This document shows positions 20,948-30,502 of a stretch of 64,000 bases of DNA, piece after piece. The position numbers were made by a program, and so were the translations under genes. A model generated the notes under the pieces. It did no database searches. It saw only the letters and a list, made by a program, of their open reading frames with translations, and was not told the origin of the DNA. The stretch comes from Bacteroidota bacterium (lineage in GTDB: Bacteria; Bacteroidota; Ignavibacteria; Kryptoniales; JAKASW01): NCBI GenBank assembly GCA_021812985.1, contig JAKAMG010000006.1, forward strand, positions 1 to 64,000. Direction: 5' to 3'. Numbering within the stretch: position 1 is the first letter of the stretch; each line of letters begins with the position of its first letter.

Positions 20948-23143
20948 ATGAAAAGAAACCTACTGACATTCGCGCGGGCTGCGTCCCGCATCATCCTGAT
21001 ACTCGTCGCATCTTCAATTTCAGAAACTGCGTTCGCGCAGTCTGGGGGTGGACCTGTCGCACCAAAGACTGTTTTTCAAACCGGGCAGCCATGGAACGAG
21101 GCTTATGATTTGCGATCTGACGCGGCCATCGTCTACGGTGTGTACAACAAGTTTCACGGAAGAGTAGACTCCTGGAGGGAACACGGATACGCGGTGCAGT
21201 TCATGACCGGCATAGCATGGGGAAACTACCAGGATTATTTTCTCGGCAAATTTGACGGGAAGAGGCATATGGGCGACGGCCAGGTCGACAGCGCGGGGAA
21301 CGTCATTTGGCACGGGAAAGATGTCCCTTATGTCGTCCCGTCGCAGCCATATCTAAAATATATTGAATCTATCATAAGGGAAGTCATAGACGAAGGTATG
21401 ACGACAATCTACCTTGAGGAGCCGGAGTTTTGGGCAAGGTCGGGGTACAGCGACGCGTTCAAGAGAGAATGGACCAAATACTATGGTACACCATGGGAGC
21501 CGCAGTACAAATCTGCGGATGCCACTTACCTTTCGTCGAAATTGAAATTTCATCTCTACTACGAGGCTCTCAGGGAGGTGCTCCATTATGCGAAGGCTTA
21601 CGGACGCGGCAAGGGAAAGGAGATTAAGTGCTTCGTCGCGACGCATTCACTTCTGAACTACTCTTCATGGGAAATTGTCAGCCCTGAAGCAAGCCTCGCT
21701 TCCATACCAGACATCGATGGATATATTGCTCAAGTTTGGTCTAACACCGCCCAGGCGCCCAACTATTACAACGGCGTGCTCAAATCACGGACGTTTGAAA
21801 CAGCGTTCCTTGAATACGGCGCGATGGAGTCTATGACGGCTCCGACGCACCGCATGATGTATTTCCTTTCCGATCCTGTAGGCGATGCAGTGTCAACCTG
21901 GTCCAGCTACAGGAAGAGCTACGAGCAAACCTTCACCGCGGAGCTCATGTACCCGAAGGTTAACAGGTTCGAGGTGATGCCGTGGCCGGAGCGGATATAT
22001 CTCGGTAAGTATAAGCTGTCTGACTCAAAGGAAACGGAGCGCATTCCTCCATCTTTTGCGACGCAGATACAGGTCATGGTTAATTCGCTTAATCAGATGC
22101 CGAAAGGTAGGAGCGGCGCAGGAGGGGCGGAAGGAGTCGCGGTTCTCCTCGGCAATTCGCTTATGTTCCAACGCTTCCCGACTCACGGCGGGTACAGCGA
22201 TCCGAATCTCTCCAACTTTTATGGGCTCGCCCTGCCGCTCCTCCTCAGAGGCATTCCATTGAAGCTCGTCAACATGGAGAACCTTGGTTACCCGGCGACA
22301 CTTCAAAAGGTTCGAGTCCTCCTGATGAGTTATGCCAGCATGAAGCCGCTCTCGCCCGAAGTCCACAGGTACCTGGCGGCTTGGGTCAAGAAGGGGGGTG
22401 TGCTCATCTACTTCGGACGGGACGATGACCCATTTCAGAAGGTTACCGAATGGTGGGACACAGGCCGGAACCACTACGCCGTCCCTTCGGAACATCTCTT
22501 CAATCTTATGGGTATAAAACTGGAGGCATCCAGAATCGGATACAAAGTGGGGAGAGGAAAAGTCTACGTCATAAGGGAAGACCCAAAGGAATTTGTCCTG
22601 AGGAGGGATGGAGATACTTCGTTTGTCGATCTGGTTAAACACGCGTATGAAACCGATGCCCGCGCTGGAAAAATGACGGTGAAGAATTACTTCCATCTTA
22701 GGAGAGGCGCATACGACATTGCCGCTGTCATGAAAGAGAGCGTCGACACTTCTTCGCTGACAATAAAGGGGCCCGTGATAGATCTGTTCGATCCGACTCT
22801 TCCTGTACTGACTGAGAAAGTCGTGCGTCCGGGTGAAGAGGCCCTCCTTCTGAATGTCGGGAGAATAACGAACCGCGACCTGCCGGGCGTCTTATGCGGG
22901 GCCTCGAGAGTGTACGACGAGGTTGTCAGGAAAAGTTCGTATGCTTTCCTAACAAAAGGTCCCTCAGGCACCCACGATGTGATGAGGGTGATGCTCCCGA
23001 ACCGTCCGACTTCAGTAAATGTTGTCGGAGGCGAAGGGGGGGTGCTGATCGACGAGTCACACCAGTGGGACAGCAAGTCAGGGACGCTCCTTCTCCAATT
23101 CGGGAACTCGCCTGCAGGCGTGCGTGTCAGGCTGACGTGGTGA
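20948..23143 (+). CDS. Secreted protein, putative glycoside hydrolase-like (TIM-barrel-like N-terminal part, GATase-like/beta-galactosidase-trimerization-like C-terminal part)
   Basis: Start refined to ATG 20948 (MKRNLLTFARAASRIILILVASSISETAFAQ signal). IREVIDEGMTTIYLEEPEFWAR and later VLLMSYASMKPLSPEVHRYLAAWVKKGGVLIYFGRDDDPFQ segments. Family assignment tentative. Confidence 0.6.
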   Translation: MKRNLLTFARAASRIILILVASSISETAFAQSGGGPVAPKTVFQTGQPWNEAYDLRSDAAIVYGVYNKFHGRVDSWREHGYAVQFMTGIAWGNYQDYFLGKFDGKRHMGDGQVDSAGNVIWHGKDVPYVVPSQPYLKYIESIIREVIDEGMTTIYLEEPEFWARSGYSDAFKREWTKYYGTPWEPQYKSADATYLSSKLKFHLYYEALREVLHYAKAYGRGKGKEIKCFVATHSLLNYSSWEIVSPEASLASIPDIDGYIAQVWSNTAQAPNYYNGVLKSRTFETAFLEYGAMESMTAPTHRMMYFLSDPVGDAVSTWSSYRKSYEQTFTAELMYPKVNRFEVMPWPERIYLGKYKLSDSKETERIPPSFATQIQVMVNSLNQMPKGRSGAGGAEGVAVLLGNSLMFQRFPTHGGYSDPNLSNFYGLALPLLLRGIPLKLVNMENLGYPATLQKVRVLLMSYASMKPLSPEVHRYLAAWVKKGGVLIYFGRDDDPFQKVTEWWDTGRNHYAVPSEHLFNLMGIKLEASRIGYKVGRGKVYVIREDPKEFVLRRDGDTSFVDLVKHAYETDARAGKMTVKNYFHLRRGAYDIAAVMKESVDTSSLTIKGPVIDLFDPTLPVLTEKVVRPGEEALLLNVGRITNRDLPGVLCGASRVYDEVVRKSSYAFLTKGPSGTHDVMRVMLPNRPTSVNVVGGEGGVLIDESHQWDSKSGTLLLQFGNSPAGVRVRLTW

Positions 23144-23318
23144 CGATCCTGGGATGGCGTAAATCTAAATCAGCGTTTGGCGTCAACGGCATTCCGGGAC
23201 TGGAAACCAAAAAGTTAGTGGTAAACCATCCGGACATTAGCGGACATAATAAGATATTTTAGGAATAGTTTGGAGTTTTAACCCCTGAGTGGTACTTTTA
23301 TTCCGTTCAATTTGAAAC

Positions 23319-23990
23319 ATGGAACTCAAGATCAAAGATATTGTCGATTTGTTGCAGGTAAACGAGAAGACGGTTTACCGTTGGATAAAAGAGAAGAAGA
23401 TTCCCTGTTATCGCATCAACCATCAGTATCGATTCAACCGGGCCGAGATAAATGAATGGATACTGAGCAACAAGATAGACCTTGCCTCTTCCGCGGTTAA
23501 CCTCGGACTGACCGACCACAATCTTGCCAACCTGTTCGCGGAGGGGGGGCTTGTCTCATCTGTATCTGGATCGACTCCTGCAGAAGTCATAACGAGCGCC
23601 GTCGAACAGATCAAGCTCCCGCCCGGCTTGAAGAAGGAAGAGGTAGTCCTCGCTCTCATGCGGCGCGAAGAGCTTATGCCCACTGCGATTGGGAGAGGCG
23701 TCGCGATTCCCCACCCGCGCAGTCCCATAGTCACAGACCCGAAGAACGCGAACATATCAATCTGCTATCTTGAGCAACCGGCAAATTTCCATGCGCTGGA
23801 CGGCAAGCTGGTACACACGATCTTCATCTTGTTCACTGCCACCCCGCGCATGCATCTTGAAGTTCTCTCAAAGATTTCTCATCTCTGCCAGGAGGACGTT
23901 TTCCTGGATAAGCTGAGTTCAAGAGCTCCGAAGGCTGAGGTATTGGAATTCATTCGCTCAAGGGAAATTGAGTGGAGCACGAAGGACTGA
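23319..23990 (+). CDS. Excisionase-type helix-turn-helix domain fused to a PTS EIIA (fructose/mannitol-type) domain
   Basis: MELKIKDIVDLLQVNEKTVYRWIKEKKIPCYRINHQYRFNRAEINEWILSNKI (HTH_17/excisionase-like) followed by LKKEEVVLALMRREELMPTAIGRGVAIPHPRSPIV...HTIFILFTATPRMHLEVLSKISHLCQ (EIIA type 2 with active-site His in AIPHPR). Confidence 0.9.
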   Translation: MELKIKDIVDLLQVNEKTVYRWIKEKKIPCYRINHQYRFNRAEINEWILSNKIDLASSAVNLGLTDHNLANLFAEGGLVSSVSGSTPAEVITSAVEQIKLPPGLKKEEVVLALMRREELMPTAIGRGVAIPHPRSPIVTDPKNANISICYLEQPANFHALDGKLVHTIFILFTATPRMHLEVLSKISHLCQEDVFLDKLSSRAPKAEVLEFIRSREIEWSTKD

Positions 23991-23996
23991 TTTGCC

Positions 23997-25979
23997 TTGA
24001 CTGAGTTTCTCGTCGGAGTCGCGGTGATTTTTCTCGGAGGTGTCGCGGCATGCGTCTCCCCGGAGAAGGGGAAAGGGTGGGTGTTTTCACTTTTTGCCGC
24101 TTCGGCCCAGTTTCTGATTCTCCCCGCCGTAATAAGTACCCTTCTTAGCGGCGGACTGGCACAGCTGCCTCTCAGTTTCGGCGAGCCGATAGGTTTAGCG
24201 TACCTCCGCCTCGACCCGCTGGCTGCCCTGTTCTCTCTCCTGATATCAACAGGTACGATTTTCGCTTCGGTATATTCGATCGGCTACATGAAGATGTACG
24301 CGGGGAGGGCTTCTTCTCTTTCCTCGCATTATTTGTTCCTCGGCATGATGTCCGCCGCGATGCTTCTCGTTGTGGTAGTGCAGAACGCCATTCTTTTCCT
24401 CATCGTATGGGAGGTCATGTCTGTCTCCTCTTTTCTTCTCGTCGCTTTTGACAATGGGGACGCTGAGGTGAGGAAGGCGGCCCTCTATTATTTCACGGCG
24501 ATGCAGGTTGGGGCGGCCTTTCTGATAGCTGCTTTCGGATGGGTATCGGCGGCCTCCGGTTCGCTTGACTTCAATTCATTTACCTCCGTGCTTGGAAGAT
24601 GGGACTTTGTATCGATCCTCCTATTCGTACTCTTCTTCTTAGGTTTTGGTACGAAAGCTGGGTTTGTGCCGCTTCACACGTGGCTCCCAAGAGCACATCC
24701 GGCCGCCCCGACGGGCGTATCTGCCCTGATGTCGGGTGTCATGATCAAGTTGGGCATATACGGAATCCTCAGGATTCTACTACTGTCAGGGGTCCCCAAC
24801 AGCCATGTCGCGTATGGGGTGCTCGTGATATCGGTTCTCACCGGGATATTCGGCATCACAAACGCGATAGCCCAGGACGACATCAAGCGGCTACTCGCTT
24901 ATTCGAGCATCGAGAACGTTGGCATAATTGGCATTGGTATTGGAATCGGAATGCTAGGGCTTGCGTACCATTCCCCTCTTGTGGCAATGCTTGGATTCCT
25001 CGGGGCGCTCCTCCACACGGTCAACCATTTTACGTTCAAGAGCGTTCTCTTCCACGCGAGCGGAGTGATCTACTCCCGGACACACACGAGAGACATGAAT
25101 AAACTCGGCGGGCTGGGGAAGTATCTGCCGGTGACCTCCGCCGGGTTCCTCATCGCCTCACTCGCGGCAATGGGGCTTCCGGTCTTCAATGGGTTCATTT
25201 CAGAGCTTGCGTTATATCTCGGCCTTGCCAAGGCGTTCATGATAAGCTCAGTCGTCACTTCAGTCGCCGCTTTATTCTCTTTGTCAGGGCTTGCGTTCAC
25301 AGGAGCGATGGCGCTCCTCGCCTTCTCGAAGGCCTATGGCATCACTTTCCTCGGTCTGCCTCGCGAGAGGCTCCATGCCAATCCGGCTGAGACTGAGTGG
25401 ACGCTCATCGCCCCTATGGTCACCCTTGCGGTGGTGATTGTCGCGATGGGACTCCTCCCTTGGCTGGCAGTGATATTGCTTAGAAATGTGATAATTCAGT
25501 TTGTCCCGGCCCTTTCTCCCGACGACTTTTTATTTGTAACCGAGACACTTCGGACTGTATCCACCGTATTTACCGGACTTCTGGTGTTGACGGGTGTATT
25601 CCTCGGATTGAGATCTCTTCTTCTGAAGCGGAGAAACGTCGCCACCTTCAAGACTTGGGACTGCGGCTATCAGGTGGGGAGTGCAAGACTCCAGTACACC
25701 GGCAGCTCTTTTGCCCAGCCATTCCTTCACCTCGTGGAGGAACTGGTGCCTAGGCGGATCCGCGTGAACAAGGAACCGTTCCTGTTCCCGAAGGACGCGT
25801 CTCTCGAGAGCCACACGCAGGACCTTTCGGAAAGGTTCATATACAGGCCGACTATAAGGGCGGTCGATCGGTTCCTGGGCCTCTTCTCGTGGATACAGAG
25901 CGGCCGAATGCAGCAATACATAATGTACGGCCTCGTGTTCATCGTCGCTCTTCTCATTTGGATACTCGGGGTGAAGTAG
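23997..25979 (+). CDS. Proton-translocating membrane subunit, HyfB/NuoL-like (Ehr complex)
   Basis: 660 aa, TTG start; antiporter-like core (HTWLPRAHPAAPTGVSALMSGVMIKLGIYGILRI, AYSSIENVGIIGIGIGIGMLGL, HTVNHFTFKSVLFHASGVIY); C-terminal TWDCGYQVGSARLQYTGSSFAQPF typical of HyfB-like proteins. Confidence 0.93.
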   Translation: MTEFLVGVAVIFLGGVAACVSPEKGKGWVFSLFAASAQFLILPAVISTLLSGGLAQLPLSFGEPIGLAYLRLDPLAALFSLLISTGTIFASVYSIGYMKMYAGRASSLSSHYLFLGMMSAAMLLVVVVQNAILFLIVWEVMSVSSFLLVAFDNGDAEVRKAALYYFTAMQVGAAFLIAAFGWVSAASGSLDFNSFTSVLGRWDFVSILLFVLFFLGFGTKAGFVPLHTWLPRAHPAAPTGVSALMSGVMIKLGIYGILRILLLSGVPNSHVAYGVLVISVLTGIFGITNAIAQDDIKRLLAYSSIENVGIIGIGIGIGMLGLAYHSPLVAMLGFLGALLHTVNHFTFKSVLFHASGVIYSRTHTRDMNKLGGLGKYLPVTSAGFLIASLAAMGLPVFNGFISELALYLGLAKAFMISSVVTSVAALFSLSGLAFTGAMALLAFSKAYGITFLGLPRERLHANPAETEWTLIAPMVTLAVVIVAMGLLPWLAVILLRNVIIQFVPALSPDDFLFVTETLRTVSTVFTGLLVLTGVFLGLRSLLLKRRNVATFKTWDCGYQVGSARLQYTGSSFAQPFLHLVEELVPRRIRVNKEPFLFPKDASLESHTQDLSERFIYRPTIRAVDRFLGLFSWIQSGRMQQYIMYGLVFIVALLIWILGVK

Positions 25980-26890
25980 TGGCGATAGCGCTGGCGGTAC
26001 TCCTTTTGTCCCCATTATTCTTCTCCGGATTGATCTCTAAAGTGAAGGCCGTCTGGGGAGGGAGGAGAGGAGCCCCGGTCCTTCAACCTTACTACGATTT
26101 CTTCAAGCTACTTCGCAAGGGGGAAGTTATAAGCGCAACCACAACTCCAATATTCCGGATCGCTCCATCTATCGGCATAGCCGCGACGATCCTCGCTCTC
26201 ATGATTGTGCCGATCCCGACTTTCGGATCGCTTATAAGCTTCAACGGCGACTTCGCGCTCTTTGCTTATTTGATGGGGCTGACGAAATTTTTCACAGTCG
26301 CTGCGGCGCTCGACACTGGAAGTAGTTTCGAGGGAATGGGAGCGAGCCGTGAAGTCACATATTCAACGATAGTGGAGACGGCATTCCTGATCGTCATCGG
26401 GTCGCTCGCACTTCTCACCCACCATGTCTCATTTGATTCCATATTCTCCTCAGTGGGCCTGATATCTGAATACACTCCGCTTGTCAGGATTCTTCTCGTC
26501 GCTTCGCTCTTCATCATGCTCCTTGCCGAGGGGAGCCGTGTTCCCGTCGACGATCCCAATACGCATCTTGAACTCACAATGATCCATGAAGTGATGGTGC
26601 TGGATTATTCAGGTCCTGACCTGGCCTTCATACAATATACAGCGGCGCTGAGGATGACGATCATTTCAACTTTGATCGCGAACCTGATTGTGCCGGCTTT
26701 AGCTCCCGCGATCCAGGCCTTGCTGTTGTTTGGCGTAACAATGCTCGTGACTTTCGTAGCCGTCGGGGGAGTGGAATCGCTCATTGCCCGTTCGCGAATG
26801 TCGCATGTACCCCAGTTCCTCTTTCTGATGACCGCGCTGTCGCTCACCGCCTTCGCAGTAGTCGTATTCTTCCTTTACGGGGGCAGATGA
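25979..26890 (+). CDS. Membrane subunit, HyfC/NuoH-like (Ehr complex)
   Basis: GTG 25979 overlapping the previous TAG; KAVWGGRRGAPVLQPYYDFFKLLRKGEVIS and EGSRVPVDDPNTHLELTMIHEVMVLDYSGPDLAFI are NuoH/HyfC hallmarks. Confidence 0.93.
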   Translation: MAIALAVLLLSPLFFSGLISKVKAVWGGRRGAPVLQPYYDFFKLLRKGEVISATTTPIFRIAPSIGIAATILALMIVPIPTFGSLISFNGDFALFAYLMGLTKFFTVAAALDTGSSFEGMGASREVTYSTIVETAFLIVIGSLALLTHHVSFDSIFSSVGLISEYTPLVRILLVASLFIMLLAEGSRVPVDDPNTHLELTMIHEVMVLDYSGPDLAFIQYTAALRMTIISTLIANLIVPALAPAIQALLLFGVTMLVTFVAVGGVESLIARSRMSHVPQFLFLMTALSLTAFAVVVFFLYGGR

Positions 26891-27525
26891 TGACTGAAAT
26901 ACTCATTATAATCCTTGGTACGACGATGCTTTACGTCTTTTCGGTAAGCAGGCTCGAATCATACGTAAAGGCGCTCTCTGCCCAGGGTTTCATTCTCTTC
27001 CTCCTCGTCCTTTTTGGCATTAGCCGAATGACGTGGCTGAACGTTGCTTTCCTGGTCTTCGAAACGCTAATCGTCAAGGCAATCGTGATTCCTTACTTCC
27101 TCCTGACCGTAATCAGGAAGAGCGAAACCTCACGCGAGATAGAGCCCTACCTCTCACAGTTCTATTCGCTTCTAATTGCGACGGCGATATTCGCCTTTGG
27201 TTTTATCGCGGCGTTCTGGGTGAGAACTACAGGAAGTCACATCAGGCCGCTCTATTTTGGAATATCCATCGCCATGATCATCCTCAGCCTCTTTCTCATC
27301 GTCAACAGAAAGCGAATTCTCACGCACATACTCGCTTACATGATGCTCGAGAATGGAATATTCCTCCTCTCTCTGTCTGTCGCTAACGAACTACCGATGC
27401 TTGTGAATATAGGAGTCCTACTGGATCTTTTCGTGGCGATTTATCTTTTCGCGATCTTTTTCAACAAGATTAACGAAATCTTCGACGGCAGCCACGTCGA
27501 CGCCTTGACGGAATTGAAAGACTAG
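26887..27525 (+). CDS. Membrane subunit, HyfE-like (Ehr complex)
   Basis: 212 aa, multi-TM; LTHILAYMMLENGIFLLSLSVANELPMLVNIGVLLDLFVAIYLFAIFFNKI resembles the HyfE/NuoK-like domain; 4-nt overlap with preceding gene. Confidence 0.88.
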   Translation: MMTEILIIILGTTMLYVFSVSRLESYVKALSAQGFILFLLVLFGISRMTWLNVAFLVFETLIVKAIVIPYFLLTVIRKSETSREIEPYLSQFYSLLIATAIFAFGFIAAFWVRTTGSHIRPLYFGISIAMIILSLFLIVNRKRILTHILAYMMLENGIFLLSLSVANELPMLVNIGVLLDLFVAIYLFAIFFNKINEIFDGSHVDALTELKD

Positions 27526-28989
27526 GTGATGACGGGGATTGTAATAATACTTCCGCTGATTTTGGCGTTTGCCAGCCTTGCTCTGAATAGCAGGGTGGTG
27601 AATCGATTAGCGCTCATGAGTGCGGCAGTGCTCTTTGTCGTGGTGCCGATTTGCAGATGGTACGGGCTTGACTGGGAGTTGGGGCTCGGAGGGTTTCTGT
27701 CTTACTTCAGGTTCGACGACATAGGACTTTTCTTCTTTTTTATTATGGGGTTGGTTTTTGCCGGCGTGGCCGTCTACAGTCTGTCATACTTCCGTATGCA
27801 TAATTTGAAAGCGACCGAGGAATCCGTGTTTGTCGCAGAGCTCCTCGCGTTTACTGTGGCGATGGCCGGCGTGATTCTCTCCACCAACCTCGCGCTCCTG
27901 TGGGTGTTTGTCGAAGCGACAACGTTGACGAGCGCGCTCCTCATTTATTTTGAGAAGCGAAAATCTTCCCTCGAGGCCACGTGGAAATATATCTACATTT
28001 GTTCTGTTGGTATCGCCCTCGCCTTTGTCGGGATAATATTACTGTCCATTGGAAGCGAAAGCGTCGGATCTCTTTTCTTCAGCGATCTGTATGAGCATGC
28101 CTCCCAGGTGAACCCGGTTTGGCTGAAGCTTGCGTTTGCGTTTCTCTTCGTCGGACTTGGGACCAAGATCGGTCTGGCGCCGATTCATGCATGGCTCCCG
28201 GATGCACACTCCGAGGCGCCGTCGCCGGTCTCCGCGCTCCTATCCGGTACACTGCTCAATTCCGCATTCCTCGGACTCCTGAGAGTACAGGAGCTGGTGA
28301 TTCGGGCAGGCGAGGAGAAGTTTTCAAATTTCATACTCATCTTGACGGGGTTTCTCTCGCTCCTGGTGAGCGCGGTCTACATGCTAAGGGTGAAAAACTA
28401 CAAACGAATGTTGGCGTACTCGTCCGTCGAGAACATGGGCATCATGATTCTTGCCGTTGGGCTTGGCCCCGTTGGTCTTTTTGCCGCAATGCTCCAGGCC
28501 CTCGCGCATTCTCTCTCCAAAACTTCACTCTTTCTGACCTCCGGTAATATCCTCCATGAGTACGGGACAAAGAAAATTGAGAGTGTTACCGGGTTGCTCA
28601 AGCGCGACTCTGTGACCGGATGGATATGGATCGCTTCTTTCCTCTCCATTGTCGGGATTCCGCCGTTTCCGATTTTCATCAGCAAGTTCTTCATCATCAG
28701 GGCATTCTGGTTTGATGGCCAGGGATGGTTGGCGGCACTCTTCTTCCTCTTCATCATTGTCGTCACTTTTGGAATGGGAAGCGCCGTATTCAAGATGGTG
28801 TTTGGAGAGAGTAGTCTGGAATCGGCGGACGCCTCAAAACCCGGACTCTCTGCTTACATCCCGCAAATTGCCCTGCTGGTTATGCTCTTGATTATCGGAA
28901 TAAACATGCCTCAACAATTGCACGACATGCTTGAAAAGGCGGCATTGTTCCTGTCGGCCGGCTCAGGCGGTGGTGTTCTGGGAAGATAA
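27526..28989 (+). CDS. Proton-translocating membrane subunit, HyfF/NuoM-like (Ehr complex)
   Basis: 487 aa; FLFVGLGTKIGLAPIHAWLPDAHSEAPSPVSALLSGTLLNSAFLGLLRV, AYSSVENMGIMILAVGLG, ALAHSLSKTSLFLTSGNIL. Confidence 0.93.
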   Translation: MMTGIVIILPLILAFASLALNSRVVNRLALMSAAVLFVVVPICRWYGLDWELGLGGFLSYFRFDDIGLFFFFIMGLVFAGVAVYSLSYFRMHNLKATEESVFVAELLAFTVAMAGVILSTNLALLWVFVEATTLTSALLIYFEKRKSSLEATWKYIYICSVGIALAFVGIILLSIGSESVGSLFFSDLYEHASQVNPVWLKLAFAFLFVGLGTKIGLAPIHAWLPDAHSEAPSPVSALLSGTLLNSAFLGLLRVQELVIRAGEEKFSNFILILTGFLSLLVSAVYMLRVKNYKRMLAYSSVENMGIMILAVGLGPVGLFAAMLQALAHSLSKTSLFLTSGNILHEYGTKKIESVTGLLKRDSVTGWIWIASFLSIVGIPPFPIFISKFFIIRAFWFDGQGWLAALFFLFIIVVTFGMGSAVFKMVFGESSLESADASKPGLSAYIPQIALLVMLLIIGINMPQQLHDMLEKAALFLSAGSGGGVLGR

Positions 28990-28991
28990 CG

Positions 28992-30491
28992 TTGAGCCCT
29001 ATGATGAAATGGCTTGAGACTGCGAACCTGCGAACTGTTCGGTTAGCCGAGATACCTAATTGGGATCTGGAGGAGCTCGCGCATCAGACGGTGGCGAGAG
29101 TTAATGGCGGCGGAAGGCTTCTGTTATTCTTTGGCGAAGAAACCCGGGAAGGAGTCTTTGTCTACTCGCTCGTAGCGGACGACAATCAGTCCAAGATATT
29201 TGTCGCCTCGTCACGCGTCACGAGGGGGATGTCGTACAAGTCTATGACTCCGGATATTCCATCCGCGCATTTGTTCGAGAGGGAATTGTTTGAGGAATTC
29301 GGCGTGGAGCCGAAGGGACATCCCTGGTTGAAGCCGGTGCGTTACGGAATTCCCGGAGTCAACGAGCGCGAGGATCAGTACGAGTTCTTTAGCGTGAAAG
29401 GCGATGAAGCCCACGAGGTAGGCGTCGGCCCCATTCATGCCGGGGTCATTGAGCCGGGCCACTTCAGGTTTTCATGCCATGGCGAGAAAATATACCAGTT
29501 GGAGATTAAACTCGGCTTCCAGCACCGGGGCGTCCAAGAGCTTTTCATAAGAGAACCTTTCAGCACGATATATCTGGAAAAACTTGCCGAGTCTGTCGCC
29601 GGTGACACAGTCATAGGCCACGCGGGTGGTTTCGCCCGCGCCTTTGAATCTCTATCGGGTACCCAGGTTCCTGAAAGGGCAAAGGTGATCAGGACGATCG
29701 CCCTGGAACTCGAGCGAGTCGCGATTCACCTTGGAGACTTATCCGCTATCTCCGGAGACGTCGCATATCTCACGGGGAACTCAGTCTTCGGCGCATTAAG
29801 GACGAAGGTCATTAACACGACGATGGCGATATGCGGAAACCGGTTCGGCCGGGGATTAATGAAGCTGGGCGGCGTTGGTTTCGATGTTACTCCGGTCTTG
29901 CGCGACAAAATCACCGCGCTGGTCGACGATTTGGAAGAGGACGTTTCGCTCGCTGCCGAAGTACTCTTCTCGTCGTCGTCCGTCCTGGAAAGGTTGGAGG
30001 AGACGGGTGTTGTAACGAAGGAGGCTGCACGCGATATAGGCATGGTTGGACCGGCCGCCCGCGCGAGCGGCGTCGCCGTGGATGTAAGGTCAGATCATCC
30101 GTTTGACGGATTCGTCCTTATGCCGGTCCATAAGCTGACGCTTCCCGGCGGAGATGTCTTTGCAAGAGCCTACATCAGATATATCGAGATTCAGCAGTCG
30201 TTCAGGCTTATCAGGGAACAACTTGCCAGCCTGAGCCCCGGCGGGATAAGGAGTGAATTGAAGGGCCCGCACCCCGGTATTTTTGTGGTTTCTCTTACCG
30301 AGGGCTGGCGAGGCGAAATCGCTCACGCCGTTATTACAGACGAGGCTGGCAAAATCCGAAAAGTGAAAGTTAAAGATCCGTCGTTCAACAACTGGTTCGG
30401 GCTGTCGCTCGCTGTACGTGAAGAGGGAATATCTGATTTCCCGCTGTGCAACAAGAGCTTCAACCTGTCTTACTGCGGATTCGACCTGTAG
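28992..30491 (+). CDS. Hydrogenase-large-subunit-like protein (HyfG/NuoCD-like, fused 30-kDa and 49-kDa domains) lacking NiFe ligand cysteines
   Basis: 499 aa; IYQLEIKLGFQHRGVQELF, VDVRSDHPFDGF, C-terminal KDPSFNNWFGLSLAVREEGISDFPLCNKSFNLSYCGFDL; equivalents of both CxxC motifs are replaced. Confidence 0.93.
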   Translation: MSPMMKWLETANLRTVRLAEIPNWDLEELAHQTVARVNGGGRLLLFFGEETREGVFVYSLVADDNQSKIFVASSRVTRGMSYKSMTPDIPSAHLFERELFEEFGVEPKGHPWLKPVRYGIPGVNEREDQYEFFSVKGDEAHEVGVGPIHAGVIEPGHFRFSCHGEKIYQLEIKLGFQHRGVQELFIREPFSTIYLEKLAESVAGDTVIGHAGGFARAFESLSGTQVPERAKVIRTIALELERVAIHLGDLSAISGDVAYLTGNSVFGALRTKVINTTMAICGNRFGRGLMKLGGVGFDVTPVLRDKITALVDDLEEDVSLAAEVLFSSSSVLERLEETGVVTKEAARDIGMVGPAARASGVAVDVRSDHPFDGFVLMPVHKLTLPGGDVFARAYIRYIEIQQSFRLIREQLASLSPGGIRSELKGPHPGIFVVSLTEGWRGEIAHAVITDEAGKIRKVKVKDPSFNNWFGLSLAVREEGISDFPLCNKSFNLSYCGFDL

Positions 30492-30502
30492 AGAGGAATG
30501 CG

